Source: Lanius collurio (lineage: Eukaryota; Chordata; Aves; Passeriformes; Laniidae). From it: DNA of 64,000 bases. The number at the start of each line of letters is the position of its first letter. Position 1 is the stretch's first letter. The notes beneath the pieces were generated by a model that had not been told where the DNA came from, searched no databases, and was given only the letters and a program-made list of their open reading frames with translations. The DNA lies in assembly GCA_020086605.1 (NCBI GenBank), contig JACBWW010000004.1, positions 7,883,382-7,947,381 of the forward strand, read 5' to 3'. Of this stretch, positions 50,829 through 63,271 are shown one piece after another. The translations under genes were made by a program, and so were the position numbers.

Positions 50829-53800
50829 CTTCCAAAAGATAACTGCACAATACAGCCATGAACCTGTAACCTCTTGTGTGTGCGTGTGTACCTCAGTCTG
50901 GTTATGCAGCTGATCTGTTGGAAAACTACTTTAACTGTCCACTTTTTGCATGCAGATTTTGCTTGGACAGCACAGATTTGCTTTGGCTATTTAACATTCA
51001 AAAGAGCAGAAAACTGAGCTTCAAAAAACCCAAACAACCCCCCCCCTCTAACAAAAAACACCCCTCCCCCCCAAACCCAGTGAAAAGGAGAGGGAGAAAT
51101 ATTTGCCTTTGCCCATTCCTGTGTTACTGCACACTTACTATCTCACCTATCTGTTCACTCAGCCTTTGAGCCTGATGCATTTTTTTCTGAATACAGATAC
51201 CTATTCCAGCACTCCAGAATGACAGCTCTTGGGCCTGATGTAGCACAAGATAAATCGGGCTAATTTTGCTGAAACTCAAATGCTTGAACAGAAGGGATGT
51301 CTGAGATTACAGGCAGAAGTTACTCTTCTGTCTCTGCAACAATGTCTGAGAAACCAGACATAGGTGCAATGACAAGTATTTGTTACATGAAATTGCGGCT
51401 TTTGAGGTTTCACAATGGGGACAGAATTCCACCAGAAGACAGACTGAACACCCAAGATATTCTCTCCTAAACTTGATTCCATTTTCATTGTCCACTTTAC
51501 CAAGCTAAGGACACTTCTGTGGGGCTAAGGTTAGTCCATCTAGTTTTGCTTAAAAAAACACATGAGTAATTTATAAGGTTTTCTAGCTTGGAGTGGATCA
51601 GTCACTGCCTTCCTGTGCAACCATGTTCATGTACCTTACACAGTATATTTGTAGTTTCTCACATCTCTTAAAATAAAAAGTTTTTGCAAAAATCTGTTGT
51701 AATTAAACAGTGGACAACATACTGTCAGGTAGAGACCCAGGTACATGAATAACGTGCAAAAAAAGAAACCATGTTTCTTGAAGCATGACAGTAAGGGGGA
51801 TGATTTGGGTGCTTTTCCCTTCTTCTTTCCCATCTGTTCTCAATTATAAGAAACTCCTCCCACTAGTTTAAAGGAAAAAAGTACACCCTGCAAAGCCTCT
51901 CATCTCTGTACAATATGTGACATCTGTATGTAACAGATGGGCTTTCAGGTCTCTTCATCACTAGCTTTATTTCCAAGGATCTATGACTGCAGCACCTAAG
52001 AACCTATTCTCAATGTAAAAGCAAACTCAAAATAAAAGGGCTTCACACTGGTTGTCCCTGTCCCTCAGCTCACATCAGGTGGACAGTACAATGCCATCCA
52101 CCATTAAAGCCTTTATTTCCAACCATGCAATACCTGTGTTTAGGGAGAGAAAATTAATTTTCTTTTAATCTACTGGAAGGAAATTGTTAGTGAAGTCTGA
52201 TTTTTTCTTCACTGATTTTTTTTTCTTTCTACCACCAAGGTCTGGATAAATGCTTTTGTAGCCAATGTAGTTGAGCCATACTTAGGGTCTGCTGCCTCAA
52301 AGTGAAAAAGTAGCATTATTCATTTCACACTGGGCTTGTGCAGATGAGAAGAAGATCCAACCCCATCACTTGTGACAACGATTATCTGGTTATGAGTCAC
52401 GGTGACAAATTCTGTGCATGCTCCACACATGGGGACACCATAGCTGGCTATGCTCCCACAGGTGTTTCCTTGGTGTCGAGCCCAATAGAAAACAGCAAGG
52501 ACTTGACTGGACACAGTTTTCAAAGTAGTGAGTGCCTCTGAGCATCTTCTGTAATACTTACACAGATAAATTTATCTGCCTTAAACAGAAATTATTCCAT
52601 AATGCATGTCTGTTCTGAACTAAGAAGCCAGCAAGGACATCTTAAACTTTATTTTGACCTAAAAATGCAAGCCAACAAAATTTTGGTCATCTCTCTGGCT
52701 GTTTCTTTAAATGACCTAAAATATCTGGTGGCTGTGATTCCCCTTTTTGCCTTCATCTCATTTCTTCCACCCTCCTGCATTCTGGTTATTTATTTTCCTG
52801 TGCCTAATTGATCCCTCCTCATTCTGTGGCTTCTCTATTTTTATTTGCTCCCCACACTTGGCTCTCTGCATTTGTCATGCAAGAGCTTTTCCTGCACATG
52901 TGTGTATCCCAGCAGTGCATTTCCCTGCATTGTCACTGCCTTTTTCTCCACAGCAGCAAACCTTCACCCATCCCTGAGTGACCAACAAATGAGATACTGC
53001 TGAGAGAGACCTGCAGATGTGTTGATTCTACTGCTTCTTGTTGTCACACAGTCCCACAACACTGGCAACCACTCAGTGGTAGGTGGGAAAGCTCAGGACT
53101 CTTCTTCGAGCAGCTATGGATCATATCTGTCCAAGCAGGCCTTTTATGCAGTAAGATGTGAAGAAAAATTAAAATGACAATGGGAAGGGACCTTTTTTGT
53201 GAAACTTGTGAAAAACAAGTATTTGTCTAAATGTTGTGTTTGTCTTGTTTTTTGTTTTTCTTTTCTTTTTATTTTTAAACCTGCAAGCCACAGAAACTGG
53301 AGGAGACTTTAACTAGGGAGAGAATAAAAGAGTGATGAACAGTGGCTATTGAGCAGCCAATCAGAGAATCAGCGATTCAAATTGTTTTAATATGACACGG
53401 ACACAGCTTTTTAGCTCACAAACTTACATAGTATATACAAAGATGCTAATCTCAAACCTAGCCAAAGGGCCTCTTTGCAGATCCTGGACTGATTTGTAGT
53501 TTCGGGCAGTGCTGTAGAATTCCCACCTGTAATACACATCTCTAATTCCTATGGGAGGAAAAACACAGTGTATGCTGGTTCAATTAACTATTATTTCTTG
53601 TGGTTCCTCTATGCCATTCTACCATTCCAACGTTGATAGAACTATCAACATATGGCTTCTTCCCACTCTTGAATGAAAACTAACATCTGGGATGGCTATT
53701 CTTTTCTACAACAAATGTAAAAAATGTGGGTTTTTTTCTATCTGCAGTAGAGCTGACCTGAAGTTTTATCTGAGATGTAGTATTAATCAGAAAAACACTG

Positions 53801-56800
53801 TCCTGATAGAAAAAAAAAAATCAAGCCTATGTTAACTATCATAAGATCTGTTATCTTCACTTCAATTCACTTGGCTTCTCCTCTCTTCTACTTCTCATTT
53901 TACTTTTGAGTATTTTTAATTGTGTTGTAACCGTCAAATCCATGCTATAAATGAAATTTATATTATAAAACTTTCACTTTTAGCTATCCAAAACAACATA
54001 AAATAATTTTCTTTTATTTCACTCCAAATATTTTATTCAAAGTCTGAAATCATGTAATTTCTCATTTAATTCAGAGGTTAAAGTGTCCTTAAAATGATAT
54101 GATATCTGAGAAAAAATATACCATGAACATCATCATTCTTCTTACCTGGACATTGCATCATAGCATGACAATACAGGTTGTGAATACCAGGTTTTCTTTG
54201 AGATAAATGTTCCTTGTCCATGGAGTCACTGACTCATCATAGAATATGTGAATTCTAAGCCACTGAGCTCTGGCTGGTTCATGATCAAAAAATTTCTATG
54301 GTACAGCAATTGAAGCCTTACAACTTTGTCAATGAGCTGGGATAAAAAGCTGGTGAGAGTTATGGGGCAGATCAGTGGCTGAGTTAATGGTTATACAGAG
54401 ATACCATTTTTATTGTGCATTTCACCACTTGCTGATTGTCCTTCTACTACTGGATATTTGTAGGAAAAGAAACCAGCCATTTCATATAAGACACAATAAT
54501 AAGGATGGGCACTCAATTTCCCTAGTGGAATTTCTGTTTATCAGACCTTATTTTGGTAAATCTAATGATTTTGTCTCATAAAATGTAATGAGCTTATTCA
54601 TTTCTCCTGTGAAATATATGAATTTAGAGAGTATTTTATGGTTGGTTTGTAACCTTAAACCAGTATGTTGACAATGGTACCAGTCTTACACATCTCAATT
54701 TTTCATGCTGAAGACTCTTTTCAGTTATTGTCCTTTAAGGTCAGTCTCAAAACTATTCAGTTTGGTCAAAGAAAAAGTGAAGTGTTAATCAGAATTTCCA
54801 GTATTTTCCAAGCAGTGAGTGCAGCTGGGGTCCAGGAACATCAAAGGTAATGTGTTTGCCTGCTCTTACTCCATACTAATATTAGTGTCTTACTGGACTT
54901 CATGTTTATTTGAGAATTCATGTTGGTAATTGTTTATTGAGGATTCAGCTTCTTTCATTATGGGCTTATGTTTGCACTTCAAACCTGAACATGCCTGTGA
55001 AAAGCACAGTGTGCACTGCCTTCCCTGAGTTTTTCAGGCAGATGTGCAAGTGGTATTATTTATGCCTTTACTTTACACCTATATACCACATTTGAAGCGA
55101 GATAGTGTGGCAAGAGTACAAGATTACGAATGGCTTTCATAGCTCACTCTTTCCCAGAGGGTTTGCTTGCACCTGTTTTTTACCACGAAAAGGACGTTAA
55201 ACTTTCTGATATGTGACCAAGTTGCAAATGAAAGATCTTTGAGATAAAAAGTGATATGATTGACTTAAAAGGTCAAAATCTAATATTTTAGTCTGTCAGT
55301 TTATGGTGTGATAATTTCACAGAAACATCAAAGATACTGTGCGACCTCCTAGAACATATTTCTCACCTTGAGTGACTTGTGGCTCTCCTCAGATTTCATG
55401 GTCCATCAGCACACACTTCAGCTGTGTTCCTTTAATAGCAGCAGAGCAGGTTGACAGAGCATTTATCTTCCTTGATACTTGACTTGCTGGGGTGCAGCTT
55501 TTACAGCCAGTATTAGGGAATGGTGTGCTACTCTGCCCACTGCCCTCAGGAAAGAGCCAGGAGAGCATTAAAACAACATAGGATTCATTTTGAAAATTTT
55601 CCAACAGATCAATCTGTTGAGGAATTGCTATAAATTTGTGTAAACCAGCATGCAGAATTTAAGTCTTGAACTTTGGGAGCCTGTTTTGAGACTTAAACCC
55701 AGCAGGCTTCATTTCCAAGAAATACACAGCACCTCATTTCATAGCTGTAAGTGGCTCAGTGTCATTCACATCTCATCCAAGCAATCTGCCTTCATATACA
55801 AAAATATATACTTAGGGAACTACATCTAAAAACCCTGGTGTGAAGTGCTGGGACCTTCCTCGTGTAACCTAAGAAATGGAGTGAGTCCTCAATAAACCAT
55901 GCTGCATTATGGTGCACATATGATTGATTTTTAAGCAGGCAGAGAGAGACTGGATGAGATGATTCCGTTGATTATTTGGTCTCCAGTAATTTGACAGAAC
56001 ATAAATGTGTCTGCAAGTATCTAGGTGATCCTATGTTGCTCTTCTGTAACCAGCATTCTTTTCTCATCTTGTGGTTTTCAGTTTGTAAAACACTGTCTCC
56101 AAAACATGGGCACACATCTTCAAACACATACTAGCAGGTTTACTAAGAGTAGCCTGAGAAAGAGGATTTCAGTATTTGGGATGTATAGTCAGGAAAGGCA
56201 CATCAGAAGGATATTCCTGGAGTTAGACAGGAAGGGCTGCACATACAACCATGCATGTGGCAGGTGGTGTAGAACTTTTACTGTGAGATCCAGAGCTCTT
56301 GGGAAGGAGTGAGAGGACCAGGGAAAGAAGATAACACAAAGTTTTCCTTAGTCTCTTCACCAGTTCCTCGGATCACATAGACACCCACAAACATTCTGCC
56401 TGGTTATTCTCATCCAGACATTCCTGTGGTTTTACTGGTACCTCTTGTACAATTCTGCTACTCCTCATACCCTCTCACCCCCACCCATGAATATGGGAGC
56501 ACAAACCAGATTCAAACTGAAATATATCATAGGACAATGCACTTGTTCATTATTCCTCACCTCCACCAATTTCTTTTATTTTAAAAAATACTAGAACATT
56601 TACAACAATGATGATGATGGATTTGCTCTCTGGTACTTTGTAATGGTCCTGTTCCTGCAGTAATCTGCACTTAGGAAGATTTATCATTTTGTGGTCTAGG
56701 GAGGAAAAAAATTCAGTTTCGAGTGAGATTTTGCATCCATGCAATGCAATAATGCAAATTTGTCCGGTGATTATTTCAGGGTATGATGCAGCTTGGTTAT

Positions 56801-57294
56801 GGTATGTTAGGGAGCATAAGAAGGGTCCAGCACAGAAAGAATTGAAGAATTTAAGCACGTGCAGTTGCTAGTTTTCATAGTATTTTTATAATGCTTCTAC
56901 ACAATGGGCAGAAATTTCTCCTAAATAGTCATTCTAGTCTATTGGGTAATTAATATGCATATTGAAAAATTCTAAATATATATTTAATTAACTAGCTACA
57001 TAAAATGCCTGAAGCTCTGAATACATATGAACCCAATAGACCAGAACAGCTGAGAAAAAGCTTGCTCCAGGCTCTGGGGGTACATTCCATGGAGTTTGCT
57101 TTTAAAATATTCTAGAATGGACTTGAAGAAGCTGGAAACAGCTTTAAAGAAGGGTCCTTTCTTGTCATGTCACAGATGTAATCTGAATTAAGGTAGCAGA
57201 AGGAAATGTGAAGGTTTGCCTGTAAGTGCACTCTAATAATTAAGATAGCAGCCCAGAACTTGAATCCCTTAGATGCCCTTCCAAGAAAGTACAG
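50829..57294. other. Unique AT-rich DNA, no gene supported
   Basis: Short frames only. C-rich/A-rich simple patches occur at about 51025-51080. Weak CR1-like words occur around 55940-56035 ('gactggatgagatgatt', 'ctaggtgatcctatg') but are too few to call. An A10 run lies near 53811-53820. Confidence 0.5.
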
Positions 57295-57425
57295 CTGTGA
57301 GCCTTACATAGCCTGTTATCTGCAATTTTACCTCAGTTTCCCCTTTTGTAAAATGGAACAAGCTCTACTTAGCCTCTTCACATCCTTGTGAGGTGTGTTA
57401 AAGAGAAATATTCAAAGATACAACA
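57295..57425 (+). mobile_element. MIR-type SINE, core region
   Basis: 'ctgtgagccttacatagcc' leads to 'acctcagtttccccttttgt' (57330-57349) and 'aaaatgg'. These are followed by 'catccttgtgaggtgtgtta' (57381-57400) and 'aagag'. This is the order of the MIR core: cctcagtttcc, then catctgtaaaatgg, then a ttgtgagg box with a ttaaa end. The tRNA-like head is weak or missing. MIR-type SINEs are ancient and inactive. Confidence 0.75.
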
Positions 57426-58487
57426 GGGAAACACAGATGCTCAGGTCTCCCTGAAAACCAGGAAAAGGAATCATTCTGAGTGCCCTTCATGCCCTTGAAA
57501 ATCTCACCTTTATTTTATTGGTGGCAATAATGCACTTTGAGAGCTTTGGAGGAAAGGAGTTATTGACATGCAAAGCTGCTGAGGAAGATGGAGTCAAAAT
57601 TGACTAAAAGAGTTCAGAAGCAAAGAAGTATAAAATGAGGATAACCTATGGCAAATACCCTGAAGGCTACACCTGAGAATGTGGGAGTATGAAGTCAAAT
57701 CATGCCTTTGGATAATTCTGAGTTAAAGATGATATTATGAAAACAAAACAGCAGAGGAAGTTGACCCATGGCATCTCAGAGGACCAGAAACTGGTAATTA
57801 ATTTTTTAGTTAACCATCCATATTTGAAAGGCTTCTCTGACCACTCTAACATGGATCATCTCCATGAGCAGCTTTTCAGTGGTCATCTGTTCTGGAAAAG
57901 GGCACATTTCTATCCAATAGCCCCTACTGAGGTAAGAACAAAGACTTCTATGGTTTCAGCTACACACTTATTTGCTCAGTGCTCCCAGATTTTATTTCAT
58001 GGCCAAAAATCCATCATTTCCCCAAACAATTCAGCTTATAAGCATCACCTCTTAAATCTGCTCTTATGCATGCTGCAATAAAGCTGTAGTAACACACTGC
58101 ATTCTGTGGGAAATATTTGGGACCTGAAGAGGCCTAAATTTACATTAGTGCATTTATCTTTCTGTCCCTCAACTTTGTTACCTATTTTCCATCACTCTGC
58201 AGTTGAATAATCTCAAAAAGTAGACCCTAAATTTTGGTTTAAAATAAGGAGTTATATCCACAAGGAACAAAATAACAACAATTGCTAAAGGCACTTGAAC
58301 AATGTTGTAAAGAATGTTAGTAATAAATCCAGGTGTATTTAGGCATTAAGCTGAAATCAGCAAACCACATTATATGTACAACTTTTAAAAGCTTAAATGG
58401 AAAATAAAAATAGGGAAGCAAAAATTAATTTTTATTAATTTGTTTTAGAAGATCATTCTTAAATAAAAAGTACTAAATATATAGCAT
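57426..58487. other. Unique AT-rich DNA with one 114-codon frame, no gene supported
   Basis: The plus-strand frame at 57737-58081 has no recognised domain. Its TAA stop lies inside an AATAAA hexamer (58077-58082), which could be a polyadenylation signal or coincidence. No other support exists. Confidence 0.4.
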
Positions 58488-58592
58488 AAAAAAAAAAAAA
58501 AAACAACAAAAAACCCCAACAAAACAAACAAACAATCCCACCCCAAAAAAAACCAAACCAAACCAAACCAACCAAACAAACAAACAAAAACC
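58488..58592. repeat. A-rich tract with AAACC and AAAC units
   Basis: A run of sixteen A (58488-58503) is followed by irregular ACAAA, CCCCAA, AACCA and AAAC units. It resembles a degraded poly-A tail or a simple repeat. No retroposed body was recognised to its left. Confidence 0.88.
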
Positions 58593-60289
58593 TCAGAAAA
58601 CCTTACTGTGATGTTCAGATAAAAAGAATTATTGGGTTGCTGAAAATAAGAACTTAGTTTAGGGCAATTTCCCTTTCATTACCAAGAAGAGCTATGATAA
58701 TTAAGGTTTTGTAAACTATGATTTACAGCCTTCTGGATATATTCTCACCACATCCAAAAAAACCTCCCTTGTCTCACAGAAGCAACAGTCTAAATGACTG
58801 AAGAGGTCTAGAGGAGTTCATCGTACAGCCATAATGGTCAAGATAATTAATACATTTGTTGAATTTTAAGTTTTAATAATACAGTTGGTTTGTTAATCTA
58901 TTTTCATATAGGATGATTGCCACATAAGCAATTACCAGCTAGTTCTTGCAGGTAGCAAAAAGAAATGGGTTCTCATATGGATTTAAATACACACAGTGGA
59001 AATGATGCCACAGACTGAGTCAAGAAAATGATCTCTTTCACTGGTGAAATGTACAAGAGGAGCAGAAAAATAGGGTGAAGAATTTGATCTTCTCAGGACA
59101 ACATTTGTAATGGCACATCAAGTTACTTTCACAGCAAGCTTATGAAAGAGGTGTGTTTATGGAGGAATTTGTGGGAGGTAATCAGGAGTCAACTGATCAC
59201 TGCAGCTTACTTGTTAGCTAGGAAATGGTAGAAAGAACCAGTCCAGAGTTATGTAACTGAAAATGAGTTCAAAGTTGGAAACAAGGTGCTTGATGATTTT
59301 CCTTTGTGCAGAAACACATGTATATATAAAGCATCAGTATGAAAATAACCTTAAAAGGCTAGTCAAAAAAAGAGAGGAGCTTGGTTAGGTGAGGCCTTAT
59401 AGACAAGGACATGCTGTTTACATTTAAAGTGGTGTTAAGGAGAAAAGAGAATTTGATTCAAAGGATGGAGGTGACTTAGGTGGACCTCAAGGTGAGAGAG
59501 ACAGTGTGAGCCTGATATTAACTCACATGTCAGAAGCTGGTACAGGGGGCTTCCACTGAAGTAATGTTGGCTCACTCAATAGAGAAAATTTCTGAGTTTG
59601 GCACAGGACCTAGAATAGCCTATTAAAGATAGATTCTTTACAAAGAGGCTTCAATTGTCAGGGGCACCAGAGTCTACAAACCTCAGTTTCCCTAAGCCTA
59701 GGACAAAATAAGTAATCCATACAGAGACACTGTCTCTTCTTAATGTTTGCTCAGCTGCAATAGAATTTGAAAGTTGATAGAAGTGAATTTGCATGACTAT
59801 GAAATCATGTTCATTCAGCAAATTTGTTCAGTATAGTTACAACTACTTCTAGTGCAGTTAAATAATTCTGGAAATATTTTAATTTTGTTTCCTCTTGAAT
59901 CAAGAGTGCTGATATTTATTAAAAAATCAGTTAATGAGAGATATAGATAATTGGAAGGTCTATAAAAAATTATTGAGAAATGAAAACATATTCTTATTGA
60001 ATTCAGGTGACCATATAAATTCAGATTCAAATCATTATCAGTCAATAGAAAAAAACCCAAAACAATAGTAATACAAGAGCAACCAAAAAAAATAAATGAA
60101 CTTTTGAAAACCAAGCCAAAACCAAAACCCAATCCCAACATTAAATTTAAATCCTTGAACAAAGTCCAGGAAATGAAATCTTAGGACACTTTCTGTTGTA
60201 ATGGGGAAACCTTACAAGTATAAGATAGAGATGAACTTGGAAGGAAAGATGAAGTGATATTTCTTTGGATGTTCAGAGATGATTTATTC
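58593..60289. other. Unique AT-rich DNA, no gene supported
   Basis: A Phe/Leu-rich minus-strand frame of 115 codons (59815-60162) translates T/A-rich DNA and shows no family resemblance. An A/C-rich patch lies at about 60050-60140. Confidence 0.5.
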
Positions 60290-60481
60290 CTCCAGCCGCA
60301 TGGCTGGAGTTCCCAGGCAGACCCCAGTCATGGGACCCTGCTCTCCTCCTGGGCCTGGGCACCCAAACCAACCCATCAGGAACAGGTATGGGACACACAT
60401 GACATGGGAGCAGGGACAGGGACAGACCCGTACCCTGCAGGGTCCCTCCCCCCAGGATTTCAGGGCAGAGGCGCCTCCACA
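60290..60481. repeat. GC-rich dispersed repeat of unknown family, copy 2
   Basis: The core (60310-60481) corresponds to 49193-49365, from 'ttcccaggcagacccc' to 'cctccaca', with about 85% identity by eye and one or a few single-base gaps. Just before the core lies a different hairpin, CTCCAGCCGCATGGCTGGAG (60290-60309), with perfect 8-base arms and a 4-base loop. The flanks share nothing visible with copy 1. Its GC content contrasts sharply with the surroundings. Open frames on both strands through the repeat are not conserved enough to suggest coding. Confidence 0.72.
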
Positions 60482-62859
60482 CCTTTCCTCTTCAGCTGAC
60501 ATTGGTGAACTAGGTGGAGAAGTTAAATGGATATCCCTAGAAAGTTTGACAAACATTCAAGAGCTGAAATTCTTCTGTGGAGCAAATGGTCTCAATGGCT
60601 CCTTGTATATTCATTCAGTGAGAATGTTATCCAGTTCTCTTGACTAGGCACACAGCCACTATGAGGAAGGGTAAAGTGCTGGGGCAAAACAGGGACAGAG
60701 CAGACAACCGCTGAAGTAACCTTGGCCTCGTAAACTTGTCACATTGTCCCCTGTGCTGGTTTGTTTATATTCCTGGAGTTTAAAAGTGGCCAAATGTTTT
60801 CATCTGCATGAAGGAAAAGGAAATCCACTCTTTGAACAAAACCTAGCTAGCAGCAGTAAGTCCTGAGTATATTTCTGTGGCCACACTAAAAATGACTCCC
60901 TGAAAACGGGGGGTTGTAATGGGAGTGCTGACACAATCTGATTCCTAGCTATCACTTTGCAAGCTGTGCTGTTAAAATAAGAAGAAAAGGTTGTGTCTTC
61001 AGTGGAAAACTGATGGAAGTTAGTAATGCTGGGTGAAAATATGCAGCTCATTTAAAGGAGAAGAAACTGTAGCAAAGTAAATGAATCACATTTAAAAAAA
61101 AAAGGGGAAAAAAAAAAGACAGCTAGGCCAGAAATGAAAGACATATAAAACACAGGGAAGAAGAATTTTTTCCTCCATTCAGCATACCCTGAGAACCTGA
61201 TTGTCATCCAATTAGTGGCTGAGGGAAGGTCTGATTAATCTATCAGAAGCAAAAGGGCCTGACTCCAGTCACTGTTCGGGGAGGTTTGAAAAGTGTGTAT
61301 AGGTCCCTTGAGGTTTCTTCAGCTTCTGTGTTTGCATGATCAGGTGCTCCCACAGAGTCAGTTCCAGGACAACTGCCTTTTCTCAATTATTAGAGCTAAT
61401 TGTAAATACAACTGTACAAGGACTTTGGATCCTGCTTGCTGAATATGAGCTTGCCCTGCAGTAAAAGAATGGGCTCTTCTGAATCCCTACCTCTTTCCTT
61501 TCTAAAATTAGGAATTGGTACAAGGGCAGCCAGCCCCATATGTTGTGCAGTTGACTGCTTTTAAAAAGGACCCCTGAGCCAGTTTGACTAGCCTGGGTGA
61601 TAAGTGTCTCCACAGCAGGCTATAAAGGAAAAAGGAAAATTTTTCCCTTGAGCAGAGGATTGACTGCAAAGACATTCAGAAAAGGCTACTGCAACACGAG
61701 GCCTGCAGCAGCAGTCTGAGGGCTCAACACAGCAATGGTAGATCCAGGCAGCCTGTCTTCGTCTGCTTCTCACCCTCCACCCAATCCATGGGGATGGGAG
61801 CCCTGGTAGCACAGACTCAGCAGGATCCAGTCATGTCCACCTCACCTCTCTAGGGGCAAATTTTTGGACTTGGCTGCCTGAGGTACCTGGCTAGGGTGGC
61901 AAGACTTGTTATTGCAGCATTTCTCCATGAGGGTTTGATTTGGTTCTCTATGCATTGTCATCAAGCATTGCTTGACACACCCTAAGGCATCCACATACGG
62001 CTGTCAGATGTGATGCCGCACCTACCACAGACCTGTGTCTTTCTGAAGTGGCAGCTGAGGCTGGGCAGGAATGTTTTAGGGCATCTCAGATGACACTAAG
62101 TGCCTTTGCAAGGCTCAGTGCTTCTAGAAGTGAGCCTTAAGCATCTATCTGGCTTTGTTTCTATGAGAAAAGCAGTAAGAGAAGATAGCAAAGCACAGTC
62201 TGCATATATGGGAGGTATAATATAATTTGGTGGCTTGAAAGCCATCATCCAACATTGATGGCCATTGGGACATAGAATTCAGAGCACCTGGAGAACTGCT
62301 GCTCTGTTACATGGCATGATAATGACATGCTGAATATATTTTAAAATAAGTATCTAATCATTTTGCATCTGCAACTTCCAATATTACTCTCCTGTGGCTA
62401 CAGAGATGGTTAATAAATCCACAGAGAATGCAGTGGACACTCATGGAAATCTTCCAGTTTAGATAACATCAGTCTTATGGATCTACACCTCAGCATGTTT
62501 TCAAGGCTCTTCTGGGAGGACAAAATCCTCTGAACCCTGCAGGCCTTCTATTTATACCAGGTATTGTTATACCAAATTCTCGCTACCTGCCATTGGGGTA
62601 GGCAGGAATGGACACCATTATAACCAGTCACTATTGTCACCATGAGTAAATAGCTTACTTTCTGACATTTGAGATGGGTTGCCTTTATTGTTCTGTCATT
62701 GTTTCTTTGTTTTATATAATCATACCATTTTCTTTCTGGACTAGGATGATCACATAACTCTTAAATAAGGCCCAGTTGGATCTTCTCCCACTCTCTCTGA
62801 AATATATGTATTGAAATACATGAAGTACTGAGACTGTCTTGCATAGACGTTTTTTCAGA
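60482..62859. other. Unique DNA, no gene supported
   Basis: No frame above 83 codons after the repeat. An A-rich run occurs at about 61093-61119. GC content is slightly raised at 61700-62060. No repeat family was recognised. Confidence 0.5.
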
Positions 62860-62970
62860 CATGCATACATACATATGTGCATTTTTATACTCTCATATAA
62901 ATACATATACATTCATCTACCTATCCATATTTTTATACATGTCTATAAACACAAACATACAAATATGTAA
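62860..62970. repeat. Degenerate ATACAT-type low-complexity DNA
   Basis: Words such as ACATACAT, ATACATATAC, TATACATG and AAACATAC recur irregularly. It looks like a decayed alternating purine-pyrimidine microsatellite. Confidence 0.65.
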
Positions 62971-63231
62971 GAAACCTTCATTGTAGTACATACAGCTTTG
63001 GCAGATAGTTGTATCATCGCATCATTATTATTATTTCATAATCATGGTTTTACTATTCTCAATAGATGTATAATTCAGAATTTAAAAAAAATAAAAGTTA
63101 AAATTGAAAAATTATTTTACAAAGTAAGAAGCAAAAAAGATGGTATGTGTTTAGTCAGTGCCACATTGCAGACTGCAGAATGAATTATTATGTGAGGCAA
63201 GTGGTTTCCATTCTAAGCATATCTGACACAG
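62971..63231. other. Unique AT-rich DNA, nothing recognised
   Basis: No body of a CR1 element could be recognised in this stretch, although the CR1-type tail repeat follows directly. Confidence 0.5.
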
Positions 63232-63271
63232 GATTCTGTGATTCGATTCTGTGATTCTATTCTGTGATTCT
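63232..63271 (+). repeat. Orphan CR1-type tail repeat (ATTCTGTG)
   Basis: Three copies of a GATTCTGTGATTC-like unit, with small variations between them, equal the octamer repeat that ends avian CR1 elements. The diagnostic box that should precede it is not visible. It is therefore either a CR1 insertion cut back to almost nothing or a microsatellite grown from such a tail. Confidence 0.65.

Noticed and set aside
55930..56050. Possible further CR1 remnant
   Set aside because: Only two short CR1-like words with wrong spacing; not enough to call.
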